Translations under genes and position numbers: made by a program | In this document: positions 1 through 9,520 of the stretch, piece by piece | Layout of the letters: every line of letters starts with the position of its first letter | Numbering within the stretch: position 1 is the stretch's first letter | From: an uncultured Alteromonadaceae bacterium | Lineage (GTDB): Bacteria; Pseudomonadota; Gammaproteobacteria; Enterobacterales; Alteromonadaceae | Reading direction: 5' to 3' | DNA: 64,000 nucleotides | Assembly (NCBI GenBank): GCA_913056495.1 | Contig: CAJXMO010000013.1 | Location: 1 to 64,000, forward strand | Notes under the pieces: generated by a model | Seen by the model: the letters and a program-made list of their open reading frames with translations, nothing else | Databases searched by the model: none | Told to the model about the DNA's origin: nothing

Positions 1-44
1 TTTCGAGTTCCGCTTTAACTCGCTGACGTTTGTCTGCGTGTCGC

Positions 45-125
45 TGCGTTGTGGGGGCGCATTATAGGGACTAATTACCCCCCGTCAACGCTTTTTTTGA
101 ATTAATTTGAAATAAATGTTCAAGC
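45..125 (-). promoter_or_regulatory. rRNA-operon P1-type promoter (leftward)
   Basis: On the minus strand a -35 TTGACG (83-88) is followed by a 16-base spacer and a perfect -10 TATAAT (61-66), then a GCGCC discriminator. This matches the layout of gammaproteobacterial rrn P1 promoters, including the CCCTATAATGCGCC core and the 16-base spacing. The DNA just upstream (about 90-125) is A/T-rich like an UP element. The GC-rich discriminator suggests stringent (ppGpp) control. The rRNA genes would lie left of base 1, so bases 1-45 should be the rRNA leader. Confidence 0.8.
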
Positions 126-296
126 GGTCAATTATCAATCAAAAGCTTTATTTTATGGTCATTAAATCAACAAACCCTAGCAAATAAATTAAATCACATG
201 TTTATTTTAATAATTCTATTGGGCATGAATAAAGAACTTCGCTTAATTTCGCTATGCATTCTATATTTGTAATATCAATAAAAACGAGTGAGTTAA

Positions 297-2045
297 ATGA
301 AATCTATTAGTCTTTCACGTAAATTATTAACTCAAGTACTGACTATTTATATTATTCTGACTTTGTCCATTACCGCGATTCAAATCGCCAGTGAGTACTA
401 CACAACCAAAAATCACATTCGTGATGAGTTGAAGATACTGCAGACCACCATCAGTAGCAGTTTGACTCGTTCTATTTGGGAACTGAATACACAACAAACC
501 TTAACACTTGCGCGCGGACTTTTGGCGATGCCACTCATTGAAGGCGTAAAAATAGAAGATGAAAATGGAAATGCAATCGTTGAACTAGGTAAGGACATTG
601 CACAGCATCCGTCATCAGATGAGGAATATGATGACGGCGGCTTGTTTTTATATCAGCAAAGAAAAGGCTTATTCGGTTATAAAAGCCCATTAATTTTCGA
701 ATTCGCTGGCAAACCCGTAGATGTCGGGTATGTCAGTCTATTTTCTTCTAACGAAGTTATCTTAACTAGAATGGGGCTACCGCTGTCCCTTTTGATCTTT
801 AAATCTATCTTTATTACTGTTTGCCTGTTTCTTATTATTCTGTACACATTTCGAAAACTATTAAGTAAACCACTGTCAGAATTGACCGGACAAGTGCAAA
901 ACTTTGATATAGAGCGATTAGAAGAATCCAAACTAGACGTAAATTTAGCAGAGCGAAATGAATTAACCATATTACAGGGCGCTTACAATAATTTAATTAA
1001 TAAACTCGTTGCGTATGGTGATGCACTAGATAAAGCCAATCGTCAACTGTTGGATGCCAATACAAAACTGGATGAGCAAAATTTATTACTCGAGCACGAG
1101 GTTGCTAAAAAGACAGCTCACCTTAGCCGAGTTATGCTTAATATTGAAAGCCAGAAAAAAGAGTTAGAGGAAAATCAGAATCAACTTGCTATTGGTATAG
1201 AGAACCAGAAACAATCCGAACATGCGCTAATATCAAAACAAACTGAACTTGAAAAATACGTAGAAGAGCTCAAACAGACACAAAACCGTCTGTTAGAGTC
1301 CGAAAAGATGTCCACTTTGGGTGGACTGGTAGCAGGTATTACACATGATGTTAATACTCCGATAGGGATCAGCATTACCGCCAGCAGTTTCTTAGGCGAA
1401 CAATTAAAAACACTCACCCTTTCTCTTCAGAACAAAAGTTTAACTCAGACCCAACTTAGTAAATTTTTAAGTGAAGCGGTTGAAAGTGTTAATTTGATTC
1501 ATTTGAACTTAAAACGTGCTGCTGAGTTAATATCCAGCTTTAAACAAATTGCAGTTGACCAAACCAGTGAAGCAATCCGGAATATAGAAATAAAAGAATA
1601 TATAGGCGAGATTTTACATTCACTTCAGCCTAAACTGAAAAAAACCGATCATCAAATTCAATTCGATTGTGCACATAAAATAGAAATGAGCTGCCCTGCC
1701 GGTGCACTCTCTCAAATTTTTACTAATCTGATAATGAACTCTCTAGTGCATGGTTTTGAAAATAAATCAGATGGGAAGATTAAAATTCTTATCACAGAGC
1801 TGGATAAGGATAGCATTGAAATTGTTTATAAAGATAACGGAAAAGGATTAAGTAAGAATGCGCTTAATCAGCTATTTAAACCCTTTTTTACAACTAAAGT
1901 AAATCAGGGTGGTAGCGGCTTAGGTACACACATAATCTACAACCTAATTAAACAAACTCTAAAAGGCCATGTCCGGGTAGAGAGTGAGCCAGGTCAAGGA
2001 CTCAAATATACCATCACTTTACCTAAATACACGCCAATAGAGTGA
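297..2045 (+). CDS. membrane sensor histidine kinase
   Basis: This is a membrane-bound sensor kinase of 582 residues. It has an N-terminal membrane segment (about 13-33), a periplasmic sensor region (about 34-160), a second membrane segment (about 161-183), a HAMP-like linker and a long coiled coil (about 240-340). The HisKA box GITHDVNTP places the phospho-acceptor at His350. The ATPase boxes are intact: N box NLIMNSLVHGF, G1 DNGKGL, F box FKPFFTTK and G2 GGSGLGTH. There is no receiver domain, and the gene stands alone on the plus strand without an adjacent co-directional regulator, so its partner and signal are unknown. The ATG follows GAGTGAG. It is transcribed away from the rRNA promoter and converges on the regB/regA pair. 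Confidence 0.88.
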   Translation: MKSISLSRKLLTQVLTIYIILTLSITAIQIASEYYTTKNHIRDELKILQTTISSSLTRSIWELNTQQTLTLARGLLAMPLIEGVKIEDENGNAIVELGKDIAQHPSSDEEYDDGGLFLYQQRKGLFGYKSPLIFEFAGKPVDVGYVSLFSSNEVILTRMGLPLSLLIFKSIFITVCLFLIILYTFRKLLSKPLSELTGQVQNFDIERLEESKLDVNLAERNELTILQGAYNNLINKLVAYGDALDKANRQLLDANTKLDEQNLLLEHEVAKKTAHLSRVMLNIESQKKELEENQNQLAIGIENQKQSEHALISKQTELEKYVEELKQTQNRLLESEKMSTLGGLVAGITHDVNTPIGISITASSFLGEQLKTLTLSLQNKSLTQTQLSKFLSEAVESVNLIHLNLKRAAELISSFKQIAVDQTSEAIRNIEIKEYIGEILHSLQPKLKKTDHQIQFDCAHKIEMSCPAGALSQIFTNLIMNSLVHGFENKSDGKIKILITELDKDSIEIVYKDNGKGLSKNALNQLFKPFFTTKVNQGGSGLGTHIIYNLIKQTLKGHVRVESEPGQGLKYTITLPKYTPIE

Positions 2046-2183
2046 GTACGTATTTAAGACCTTGCTCAACAGACCGCGCTCATAAATGCTAGATATCAAT
2101 TGAACGTATTTCGGCATCAGCATAGAACGCAAGACGGGTTGCAATCTAATATCAGATCGGTTCGGCAGCCCGACTGCAACATT

Positions 2184-2741
2184 TTAACATGGCGCTTTCT
2201 TATTTAATTTACGCTGCAACGTCCGTCTATGCATATTTAACTGGCGCGCTGTGGCTGAGACATTACCCTGATTCGAATTTAAAACAGACTGAATGTATTC
2301 CCATTCAAGTTGAGATGCACTCATAGGAGAAAAATCAGTTTCAAACTCTGCCAATTGGTTTTCAGCTGCAGACTTAGATTTTTGTTCAACCAGTTTTTCA
2401 ACTTGCTCAAACAAAGCCGCAAAACTGAGCGGCTTTGTTAAATAATCATCAGCCCCTGCTTTAATTGCATTCACGCAGGTTGCAATGCTGCCATAACCGG
2501 TCAAAATCAATATTATGCTCTCGGGGCAGTAACTGCGCACAGGCGCAATTGCCGGCAAACTCGATTCTATTCCCAGATTAAGATCAAATATAACCACTAA
2601 CGGGTTAAAAGATTCAGCCAAGCGTATAACATCCAGACTGCTGTGCGCCAATTCTACAGTATAACCTTTGCGTTCAAATTGACGTTTCAGTGTCTGGGCA
2701 AATATTAAATCATCATCTAATAATAAAAGTTTAAGACTCAT
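2184..2741 (-). CDS. RegA/PrrA/ActR-family response regulator
   Basis: A 185-residue DNA-binding response regulator. Residues 1-120 form a receiver with the acidic triad DDD (9-11) and the likely phospho-acceptor Asp53 in VIFDLNLG. Residues about 140-185 are a Fis-type helix-turn-helix ending in HRRTLQRKLNKKAP, a very conserved signature of the RegA/PrrA/ActR redox regulators. It lies 13 bases downstream of the RegB-like kinase, so the two should be one operon. In known systems RegA controls respiration, carbon and redox genes. The regulon here is inference. Confidence 0.88.
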   Translation of the reverse strand: MSLKLLLLDDDLIFAQTLKRQFERKGYTVELAHSSLDVIRLAESFNPLVVIFDLNLGIESSLPAIAPVRSYCPESIILILTGYGSIATCVNAIKAGADDYLTKPLSFAALFEQVEKLVEQKSKSAAENQLAEFETDFSPMSASQLEWEYIQSVLNSNQGNVSATARQLNMHRRTLQRKLNKKAPC

Positions 2742-2754
2742 TATCTTGATACTA

Positions 2755-3939
2755 CTAACCAGATACCGGCAAGCGAATCTGGGTTAATGCCCCTTTATCG
2801 TTATTGTTCAGAACAATTGTCCCCTCGTTACGCTCAATTGCCGCGTTTGCCAAAATTAACCCAATGCCCATACCAACATCCTTATCCGACGCAGCTTGCA
2901 ATCCAAGCTTTTCCATTTTGGCCATATCAAAACCGGAGCCGTAGTCCTGAATAGAAATGACCATGTGATTATCAATGACATCGGCGTTCAAATCCAGTTT
3001 AGTACTTGATCTGCTTAAACTTGCGTCCGCAGCATTATCCAATAAATTAAGAATCGCCATTTCCAAATTCAGATCTGAACTGAGCTGAAACTGAGCCAGC
3101 TTATCTGAAAAGTGGGTATTCACCTCAATTTCATTTCTCCGGTTCCACCATAGCTGGCAAATTCTTTCAACAAAAGACAAACAACCATGCATTGAGGCCT
3201 GTTGAAGTTTGGCTTGTTGCGCGATATTTCTGACAATCTGCTGACACCTGTCTAGCTGAATGTCGAGCTGGTTGATAACCTCAAACTCGTCTTGCCCCGG
3301 TTCAAAAGATTTAATTTCTTCGGTTAATAATCCCATCGTAAATAATGGCGTTGATAACTGATGAGCCGTATTAGCGGCATATGTTGCTACGGCCAGAATC
3401 TGCTCATCCCTCATTTGCTGTTCTTTCAGGTCTGAAATTTCACTTCGCTGGCGGATCAGGTGTGATCTTTGCGCAGACATAAACCAAGTCATGGCGATAG
3501 CAGAAAAAACAAATGTTACCCACATCCCTTGTAAATGCCCAGCCATCATATGATGCTCTGAATAAGCACTGGCCGACCAAATTAAGCCAGTGTAAATAAG
3601 CACAGCGGCAAAAGTAACGGGCCAGGCTTTATTCGACGTTAATAATATAGAAGCCGAAATAATTGGAACATATAAAATTGAAATGGCGCCATTCATTGCA
3701 CTTGTATTTAAAGCCAAAAGTAACCCAAAACCAATCAAGTCAACCCAGTGAGATAACCAAAGCCCATATTTTGGTTTCAACAGGGTGAGGGATATTTGAA
3801 ACAATAGATAACAGGCTAAAACAAACCAGCTTGTCAGTTCAGGTTGCCTGATAACACTAAAAACAATAATACAAACTAGCACGACTGCGAGTCGAATTAA
3901 GCTCAAAGTGTAAGATTTTGTTATATCGCGCCAGTTCAT
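2755..3939 (-). CDS. RegB/PrrB-like redox sensor histidine kinase
   Basis: A 394-residue kinase with about six N-terminal membrane segments (residues about 10-165), a DHp domain and a HATPase domain (G box DYGSGF, G2 VGMGIGL). The phospho-acceptor is His193 in AHQLSTPL, the RegB-type H box. Cys232 in LDRCQQIV lies 39 residues after it, matching the redox-active cysteine of RegB. The RegB quinone motif GGxxNPF is not recognisable; the corresponding loop reads MNGAISILYVP. I chose the ATG at 3939 because AGGTGG lies 6 bases upstream; an in-frame start 23 codons earlier has no such site. It is transcribed first, ahead of the regA-like gene. Confidence 0.85.
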   Translation of the reverse strand: MNWRDITKSYTLSLIRLAVVLVCIIVFSVIRQPELTSWFVLACYLLFQISLTLLKPKYGLWLSHWVDLIGFGLLLALNTSAMNGAISILYVPIISASILLTSNKAWPVTFAAVLIYTGLIWSASAYSEHHMMAGHLQGMWVTFVFSAIAMTWFMSAQRSHLIRQRSEISDLKEQQMRDEQILAVATYAANTAHQLSTPLFTMGLLTEEIKSFEPGQDEFEVINQLDIQLDRCQQIVRNIAQQAKLQQASMHGCLSFVERICQLWWNRRNEIEVNTHFSDKLAQFQLSSDLNLEMAILNLLDNAADASLSRSSTKLDLNADVIDNHMVISIQDYGSGFDMAKMEKLGLQAASDKDVGMGIGLILANAAIERNEGTIVLNNNDKGALTQIRLPVSG

Positions 3940-4095
3940 AGAGCCACCTGAATGTTTTAAGTTCGTATTGTAAAAGAATTCACTCCAGCCAACAAAAAAT
4001 TGAAGCAATTAAACTATATACGTCAAGGAGTACTACCACTTTAAAAACTGACACGTTAACATACTCTTTATCTGAACAAATAATAATGAGGCACT

Positions 4096-5952
4096 ATGTC
4101 TAGCAAAAGTGGAATTTCGAGAATGTTTTCAGCCTTATGGGGAAGTATTAACTTCACCCGAAAGCTATTAATCAATATATTATTTTTTGGCATATTAGTC
4201 GCTGTCATAGTCGCTATCAGTACTGACACACAACAAATTAAAGTGCCCAGTACATCAGCACTAGTCCTGAATTTATCCGGAAGTATTGTCGAGCAAAAAC
4301 AGCTTACTAACCCGGTTGATGATCTGGTCATGCAAGCCAGCGGCGGTGCGCAACAACCGGCAGAAATTTTATTGTCCGATGTATTAAGTGTTTTAGACAA
4401 TGCAAAAAAAGATTCAAGGATTAAAGCGGTTGTATTAGATCTGCAATATTTAAGCGGTGCTGGATTAAATAAACTTGAAGCTATCGGCGACAAATTAAAT
4501 CAAATCAAAGCCGCCGGCAAACCTATTTATGCAATTGGTGACTATTATACAAAAGGCCAATATTTTTTAGCCAGTTATGCTGACGAGATAATGCTTCATC
4601 CAATGGGCTTTGTCTTATTAGATGGGTTTAATAACTACCGCCTTTATTATAAATCTGCTCTCGAAAAGCTCAAAGTCACCACGCATATATTCAGAGTTGG
4701 TACCTATAAGTCATTTGTTGAACCTTACATTCGAGATGATATGAGCGAAGCAGCAAAAACGGCGAATCAGGACTGGTTATCCAGACTCTGGCATATTTAT
4801 AAACAAGGCGTTGCCAAAAGACGCAATATTGAAATTCAAAATTTTGATGAAGAACTTGAAATATTCAGCGAAAAATTTGAAAAAGCAAATTATGATTTTG
4901 CTCAATACGCGCTGGATAATCAATGGGTAGACAGTCTGAAAACACGTGAAGAAGTTGAGCAAACAATTGCGGGCGTTGTAGGCTGGACAGATAACAAACG
5001 TAGCTACAACCGGGTTAATTTTGAGCAATATCTAAAGCTGACTAAGCAACCTCAGTTTATGCAAAAGCAAGACAATCAAGTGGCCATTATAGTTGCAGCA
5101 GGCAATATTCTGGATGGTAAACAGCCTCCGGGCACGATTGGTGGCGACAGCACGGCCAAGTTGCTCGAAAAAGCCAGATTAAATGATCAAGTAAAAGCCG
5201 TTGTATTAAGAGTTGATAGTCCGGGCGGCAGTGCCTTTGCCAGTGAAATCATCCGGCGAGAAATCGATTTATTGCAAGCCGCCAACAAACCCGTTATTGC
5301 TTCAATGAGCACAACAGCGGCATCCGGCGGCTACTGGATTGCCAGTAGCGCAGATGAAATCTGGGCTCATCCAACCACAATTACCGGTTCGATTGGCGTA
5401 TTTGGCATGCTAATGACATTTGAAAATACTCTCGATTATATGGGTGTGCATACTGATGGTGTTGGTACAACTGAATGGCCACCGCTTACGCCTACCATTG
5501 CACTGGACGAAAGAGTGGGTCACATTCTGCAAAAAAGCACAGAACGAGCTTACCAGAGATTTTTACAATTGGTTTCAGAACACAGAAACATGACCACCAC
5601 AGATGCAGACAGTATTGCTCAAGGACGTGTCTGGATTGGTGAGCAAGCACTCGCAAACGGGCTGGTAGATAAACTGGGTAACTTATCTCAGGCGGTTGCC
5701 TCTGCTGCTGAGCATGCCGGACTTGATAATTACACCACAGTATTAATTGAGCAAGAACTCAGCCCACAACAACAGCTGATGAAAGAATTGTTCGGTCAAG
5801 TTTCTGGTTTATTCAGCACACAAACAGCGCCTGAGGTTTCAACTCAGCTGCAGCAGCAAATTAATCAGTTAGTGAAAGAATACAATGAAATAAGCCAGTG
5901 GAATGATCCTAAAGGCCACTATGCCCTGTGTGTTGCCTGCACAATGGAATAA
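4096..5952 (+). CDS. sppA: signal peptide peptidase SppA (protease IV), 67-kDa type
   Basis: SppA is an inner-membrane serine protease that degrades cleaved signal peptides. The 618 residues equal the length of the E. coli enzyme and carry the tandem duplicated S49 peptidase fold. One membrane segment lies at residues about 22-42. The catalytic dyad is visible: Lys205 in VGTYKSFVEPY in the first half and Ser379 in DSPGGSAFAS in the second. The ATG follows a GAGGC site. The gene is divergent from the regB-like gene and ends just before a strong terminator. Confidence 0.95.
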   Translation: MSSKSGISRMFSALWGSINFTRKLLINILFFGILVAVIVAISTDTQQIKVPSTSALVLNLSGSIVEQKQLTNPVDDLVMQASGGAQQPAEILLSDVLSVLDNAKKDSRIKAVVLDLQYLSGAGLNKLEAIGDKLNQIKAAGKPIYAIGDYYTKGQYFLASYADEIMLHPMGFVLLDGFNNYRLYYKSALEKLKVTTHIFRVGTYKSFVEPYIRDDMSEAAKTANQDWLSRLWHIYKQGVAKRRNIEIQNFDEELEIFSEKFEKANYDFAQYALDNQWVDSLKTREEVEQTIAGVVGWTDNKRSYNRVNFEQYLKLTKQPQFMQKQDNQVAIIVAAGNILDGKQPPGTIGGDSTAKLLEKARLNDQVKAVVLRVDSPGGSAFASEIIRREIDLLQAANKPVIASMSTTAASGGYWIASSADEIWAHPTTITGSIGVFGMLMTFENTLDYMGVHTDGVGTTEWPPLTPTIALDERVGHILQKSTERAYQRFLQLVSEHRNMTTTDADSIAQGRVWIGEQALANGLVDKLGNLSQAVASAAEHAGLDNYTTVLIEQELSPQQQLMKELFGQVSGLFSTQTAPEVSTQLQQQINQLVKEYNEISQWNDPKGHYALCVACTME

Positions 5953-5980
5953 CTGCACAACACACTATAAAGGTAATAAT

Positions 5981-6015
5981 AAAAACGGGTTTAGCTTCTG
6001 GCTAAACCCGTTTTT
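5981..6015 (+). terminator. rho-independent terminator after sppA
   Basis: Perfect inverted repeat: AAAAACGGGTTTAGC (5981-5995), a 5-base loop, and GCTAAACCCGTTTTT (6001-6015). It has A and T tracts on both sides, so it may also stop leftward transcription. Confidence 0.92.
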
Positions 6016-6188
6016 ATTTGCAACCCAAAATCTGCGCTTGCGATGAATGTTAACCACTCATCACCCCCAGCTAATTATCCTTTATAAAACGAACCGATTT
6101 TTAACGCATGATTTAGCGGTTTATCAAAGATTCACTCTACAAGGTTATCAAGCAAAGTCATCCTCTGTAGAAAATGACTCTTGAATAA

Positions 6189-8492
6189 TCAGTGTTTCCA
6201 CCAGAAAATCCTGCATAAAGCGGGCAGCACAACCACAGCCGCTAACATATTCACAATAAACATAAAGGTTAATAATACGCCCATATCCACCTGAAACTTA
6301 AGCGCTGAAAATAACCAGGTGCTCACACCTATCGCTAATGTTAACCCGGTAAAAATTACCGCACTGCCCCGCTCTTTTAATGCTTCCAGATATGCCTGAT
6401 TCAACGACAAGCCCTGTTTTAACTTAACCGTCATAGTCGATAAAATATAAATACCATAATCCACCCCGATACCCACGCCTAATGCTATAACCGGCAAGGT
6501 ATAAACCGTTAAACCTATCTGCAAAAACGTCATCAGTGCCTGCGCCAGGGTAGATACAATAAACAAAGGTAAAACAACTGAAACCGTCGCTCGTAATGAT
6601 TTAAAACTCAACAAGCATAAAATAAAGACAGCTGAATAAACATACAACATCATTGGTAATTGAGCCGCTTCTACGGCTTCGTTCGTCGCCCCCATAACGC
6701 CAGCGGGTCCCAGTGCTAATTTGAACGTTAAATTATCTGATTCAAACCTTGCTCGCTCAGATTTAACCGTATTTAACACCTTTTCAATCGTTTCAGCTTT
6801 ATGATCAACCAAATATAAAATAACAGGCATGGCACTACAATCTGTGTTTAATAAGCCTGTACTGGTTGCAACTCGGGAAACCGACTGAGCTAGCGTAGCA
6901 CTGTTTTTAGGCAGAACCTGCCACTTAAGATTACCTTCGTTATAACCGGCTGTTATGACTTTAGCAACACTGGTTAAACTCACACTGGCTTGCACTTCTG
7001 GCAGCTGAGTTAACAACCATTGAAAGTCATCAATATTTTTCATCACCTGATAATCCGTGCAAGCATCTGCCTGTGTTTGAGCAATAACAGATAATACATC
7101 AACGCCAATCTCAAACTTATCAGTAATTAAAAATGTATCCTGATTATATCGGGCACTTTCATGCAAAGCCGGTGCACCAGCATGTAAATCACCTACTTTT
7201 AATTTTTGAGCTTGCCAGCCACCGGCAATCAAAAGCATGACAGCCACAATCACAATAATAATGGCAATGGCGGGTTGAGTGAGTTTAATTAAATAAGGCC
7301 AAAACACTTCGCTCCGGCTTTTTTCTGCTTTTTGGAAATACTTAGGTGAAAACCGGATATAAGAAACCAACACAGGCAGTAAAACTAAATTTGTTAAAAT
7401 AATCACACCAACGCCAATGGAAGCGGCAATCGCCAATTCCTGAATGACTCCAATATCAATGCTGAGTATAGTGATAAACCCAATGCAATCTGATAATAAC
7501 GCAATAAAACCAGCCAAAAACAGGCCCTCGAAACTGAGTTTGGCGGCTTCAAAACTCGACTTGCCTGCAGCGACCTTTTTACCAATTGCGTTTATCATCT
7601 GAACGCCGTGACTCACACCTATGGCAAAAATTAAAAACGGCAGCAAGATAGACATAGGGTCCAGCCCAAACCCGAGCAAAGACAAAAGCCCTAGCTTCCA
7701 AATCATGGCAATAACAGAGCAGCACACAGGCAACAACATTAAACGAAATGAGTGGCAAAACAAATAAACCAGGACAGAAGTGATTATGATAGCTATCGCA
7801 AAAAAGACGATTACTTCTTTTGCCCCCGAAGCAACATCGCCAACCATTTTAGCAAAGCCGATGATATGAACTGTATGCTCGTCTGATTCAAACTGGCTGC
7901 GGATGTCTTTTTCGAGTTGCTCGGCAAATGCAATGGTATCAATCGGTGCCTGCGTATTTGGATCAAAATCCAGTAATAAAGCCGTTACCATAGCGCAACT
8001 ATAATCGCCCGAAACTAAACGTCCTACCTGTCCGGATTTTTCCACATTGCGTTTAACGACCTGCAAGCCCTGATCATCATTGATAAAGTTAGCAGGAATG
8101 ACCGGGCCACCGGTAAACCCCTGTTCAACAATTTCGGTAAATCTGACACTGGGTGAAAACAAGGATAAAACCTGTGAGCGATTGACACCCGGAATAAAAA
8201 ATAACTGATCATGAATTTGCTTTAATTTTTCGAAAAAATCAGCCTGATAAATATTGCCAGACTGATCACATAATGAAATTAATACCCGGTTGGCACCGCC
8301 AAAATCATCTGCATGTTCAAGATAAGTTTGCATATACGGGTGCTCAAGTGGAATATTTTTGGTAAACGCTGCATCGAGCTTTATCTGGCTGGCGAAATAG
8401 GCAAGTAACACTGTGAGCAACGCAAAAACGGTAACCACAACTCGCCTATGACCAAATATAAGCTGCTGAATAAAATGAATGAAAAATGACAA
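6189..8492 (-). CDS. RND/MMPL-family exporter
   Basis: A 767-residue inner-membrane protein of the RND superfamily (MMPL branch, COG1033 type). It has a first membrane helix (about 18-36), a large periplasmic loop, a helix bundle (about 220-400), a second periplasmic loop (about 425-610) and a final bundle (about 615-765). The internal duplication is typical of the family, although the protein is shorter than the roughly 1000-residue drug pumps. It is the last gene of the DUF1302/DUF1329/YCF48 cluster. The start is TTG, with AGAGG 6 bases upstream and no better ATG. Relatives move lipids or other hydrophobic molecules by proton motive force; the substrate here is not known. Confidence 0.88.
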   Translation of the reverse strand: MSFFIHFIQQLIFGHRRVVVTVFALLTVLLAYFASQIKLDAAFTKNIPLEHPYMQTYLEHADDFGGANRVLISLCDQSGNIYQADFFEKLKQIHDQLFFIPGVNRSQVLSLFSPSVRFTEIVEQGFTGGPVIPANFINDDQGLQVVKRNVEKSGQVGRLVSGDYSCAMVTALLLDFDPNTQAPIDTIAFAEQLEKDIRSQFESDEHTVHIIGFAKMVGDVASGAKEVIVFFAIAIIITSVLVYLFCHSFRLMLLPVCCSVIAMIWKLGLLSLLGFGLDPMSILLPFLIFAIGVSHGVQMINAIGKKVAAGKSSFEAAKLSFEGLFLAGFIALLSDCIGFITILSIDIGVIQELAIAASIGVGVIILTNLVLLPVLVSYIRFSPKYFQKAEKSRSEVFWPYLIKLTQPAIAIIIVIVAVMLLIAGGWQAQKLKVGDLHAGAPALHESARYNQDTFLITDKFEIGVDVLSVIAQTQADACTDYQVMKNIDDFQWLLTQLPEVQASVSLTSVAKVITAGYNEGNLKWQVLPKNSATLAQSVSRVATSTGLLNTDCSAMPVILYLVDHKAETIEKVLNTVKSERARFESDNLTFKLALGPAGVMGATNEAVEAAQLPMMLYVYSAVFILCLLSFKSLRATVSVVLPLFIVSTLAQALMTFLQIGLTVYTLPVIALGVGIGVDYGIYILSTMTVKLKQGLSLNQAYLEALKERGSAVIFTGLTLAIGVSTWLFSALKFQVDMGVLLTFMFIVNMLAAVVVLPALCRIFWWKH

Positions 8493-8509
8493 AATAGACC
8501 TCTAAACAG

Positions 8510-9520
8510 CTATAAAGCCGGGTTATTAATAACTTCCACGCCTTTGTCTCCCACCAGCCAAATTTGGTTATCTAACAAAGCGCCATTTAAAATAGCCTTG
8601 CTTTTAACTTTACCTATTGGCTTGGCTGAAGCAGTGCCTTCTTGCCAAATCCAGTAAGTCTGACTGTTACCCAGCAGTAGCCAGGTATTGGTTTTAAGTT
8701 TGACCGCTGAATTAATATTCACAGGTTCAGTAAGCTCAACTGGGTACCAGTCTGCTTCAGCCAGTGAATTGGTTTCTGCATAAAATACATGACCTCTAAG
8801 GCCCGATATAACAATGGAATGGCCTGCATTAACATCAAAAAAAGAACCGGGATAAATTTCATCCAACCGTTTCCAGGATTGGCCTAAATCATTACTGATT
8901 GCAATTAAACCCAATTCACCTACCAGTATAAGCCGACCGTCAGGCAGCAATGTCATCCTGTTTAAATGGGGTTGCAATGCCGCAGCTTCTTCTTCATAGA
9001 TATCCGGCATTTCGGTTTTAACCTCTTGCAGGTAATCCTGGTCATCTTCAGACAATATGCTTGCATGCACTTCTTTTTGCCAACTCCCCCCCGCATCCCG
9101 GGTGCGGTAAAATAGCCCATAAGCGCCTACTGCAATGCCATGTTGTGAATTAAAAAAGATAACATCCATAAAAGGTGCATTACTCTGTGCCTGAAAACTT
9201 TTTTGCCAGCTATTGCCGGCATCAATGCTTTTTAGAATAATGCCCTGATGGCCGACGGCCCAAATATGCTGTTCATCCTGTGCATATACAGCTGTCAGTG
9301 TCAGATCGCTTGGTGAGTCAATAGATTGCCAACTTTGTCCGGCAAGCTTTTTAAGAATAAGACCTCGTTCACCGACAGCCACAATTGAGTTTTCGGCAAC
9401 CCGGGTAATATCCAGATATAAAGCAGATTGAATTTTAGACAGGTCAGCTGCATAAACACCTTGCACCAACATTAGAATGCAAAGTGAAATGCAGAGTTTT
9501 AAACGAAACAAAATAACCAA
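8510..9520 (-). CDS. YCF48/BNR-repeat beta-propeller exported protein
   Basis: A 336-residue protein with an N-terminal hydrophobic signal (LCISLCILMLVQGVYA) and repeated propeller blades. Asp-box-like motifs recur: GQSWQSI, GNSWQKS, GGSWQKE and GQSWKRL, each following a VG..G turn. This matches the YCF48/HCF136-like and BNR families. It probably acts in the periplasm as a binding or assembly partner of the adjacent RND transporter. The first possible start is TTG directly after the upstream stop codon. The only nearby ATG would remove most of the signal peptide, so a TTG start is preferred, with another TTG three codons later as an alternative. Confidence 0.8.
   Translation of the reverse strand: MVILFRLKLCISLCILMLVQGVYAADLSKIQSALYLDITRVAENSIVAVGERGLILKKLAGQSWQSIDSPSDLTLTAVYAQDEQHIWAVGHQGIILKSIDAGNSWQKSFQAQSNAPFMDVIFFNSQHGIAVGAYGLFYRTRDAGGSWQKEVHASILSEDDQDYLQEVKTEMPDIYEEEAAALQPHLNRMTLLPDGRLILVGELGLIAISNDLGQSWKRLDEIYPGSFFDVNAGHSIVISGLRGHVFYAETNSLAEADWYPVELTEPVNINSAVKLKTNTWLLLGNSQTYWIWQEGTASAKPIGKVKSKAILNGALLDNQIWLVGDKGVEVINNPAL

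Noticed and set aside
2086-2183. GTTGCA/TGCAAC repeat between the sensor kinase and the regA-like gene
   Set aside because: The arms are only six bases and the loop is long, so a terminator could not be supported.
4068-4493. Minus-strand open frame of 141 codons over the start of sppA
   Set aside because: The plus strand encodes a full-length SppA with its catalytic residues, so this is an antisense frame.
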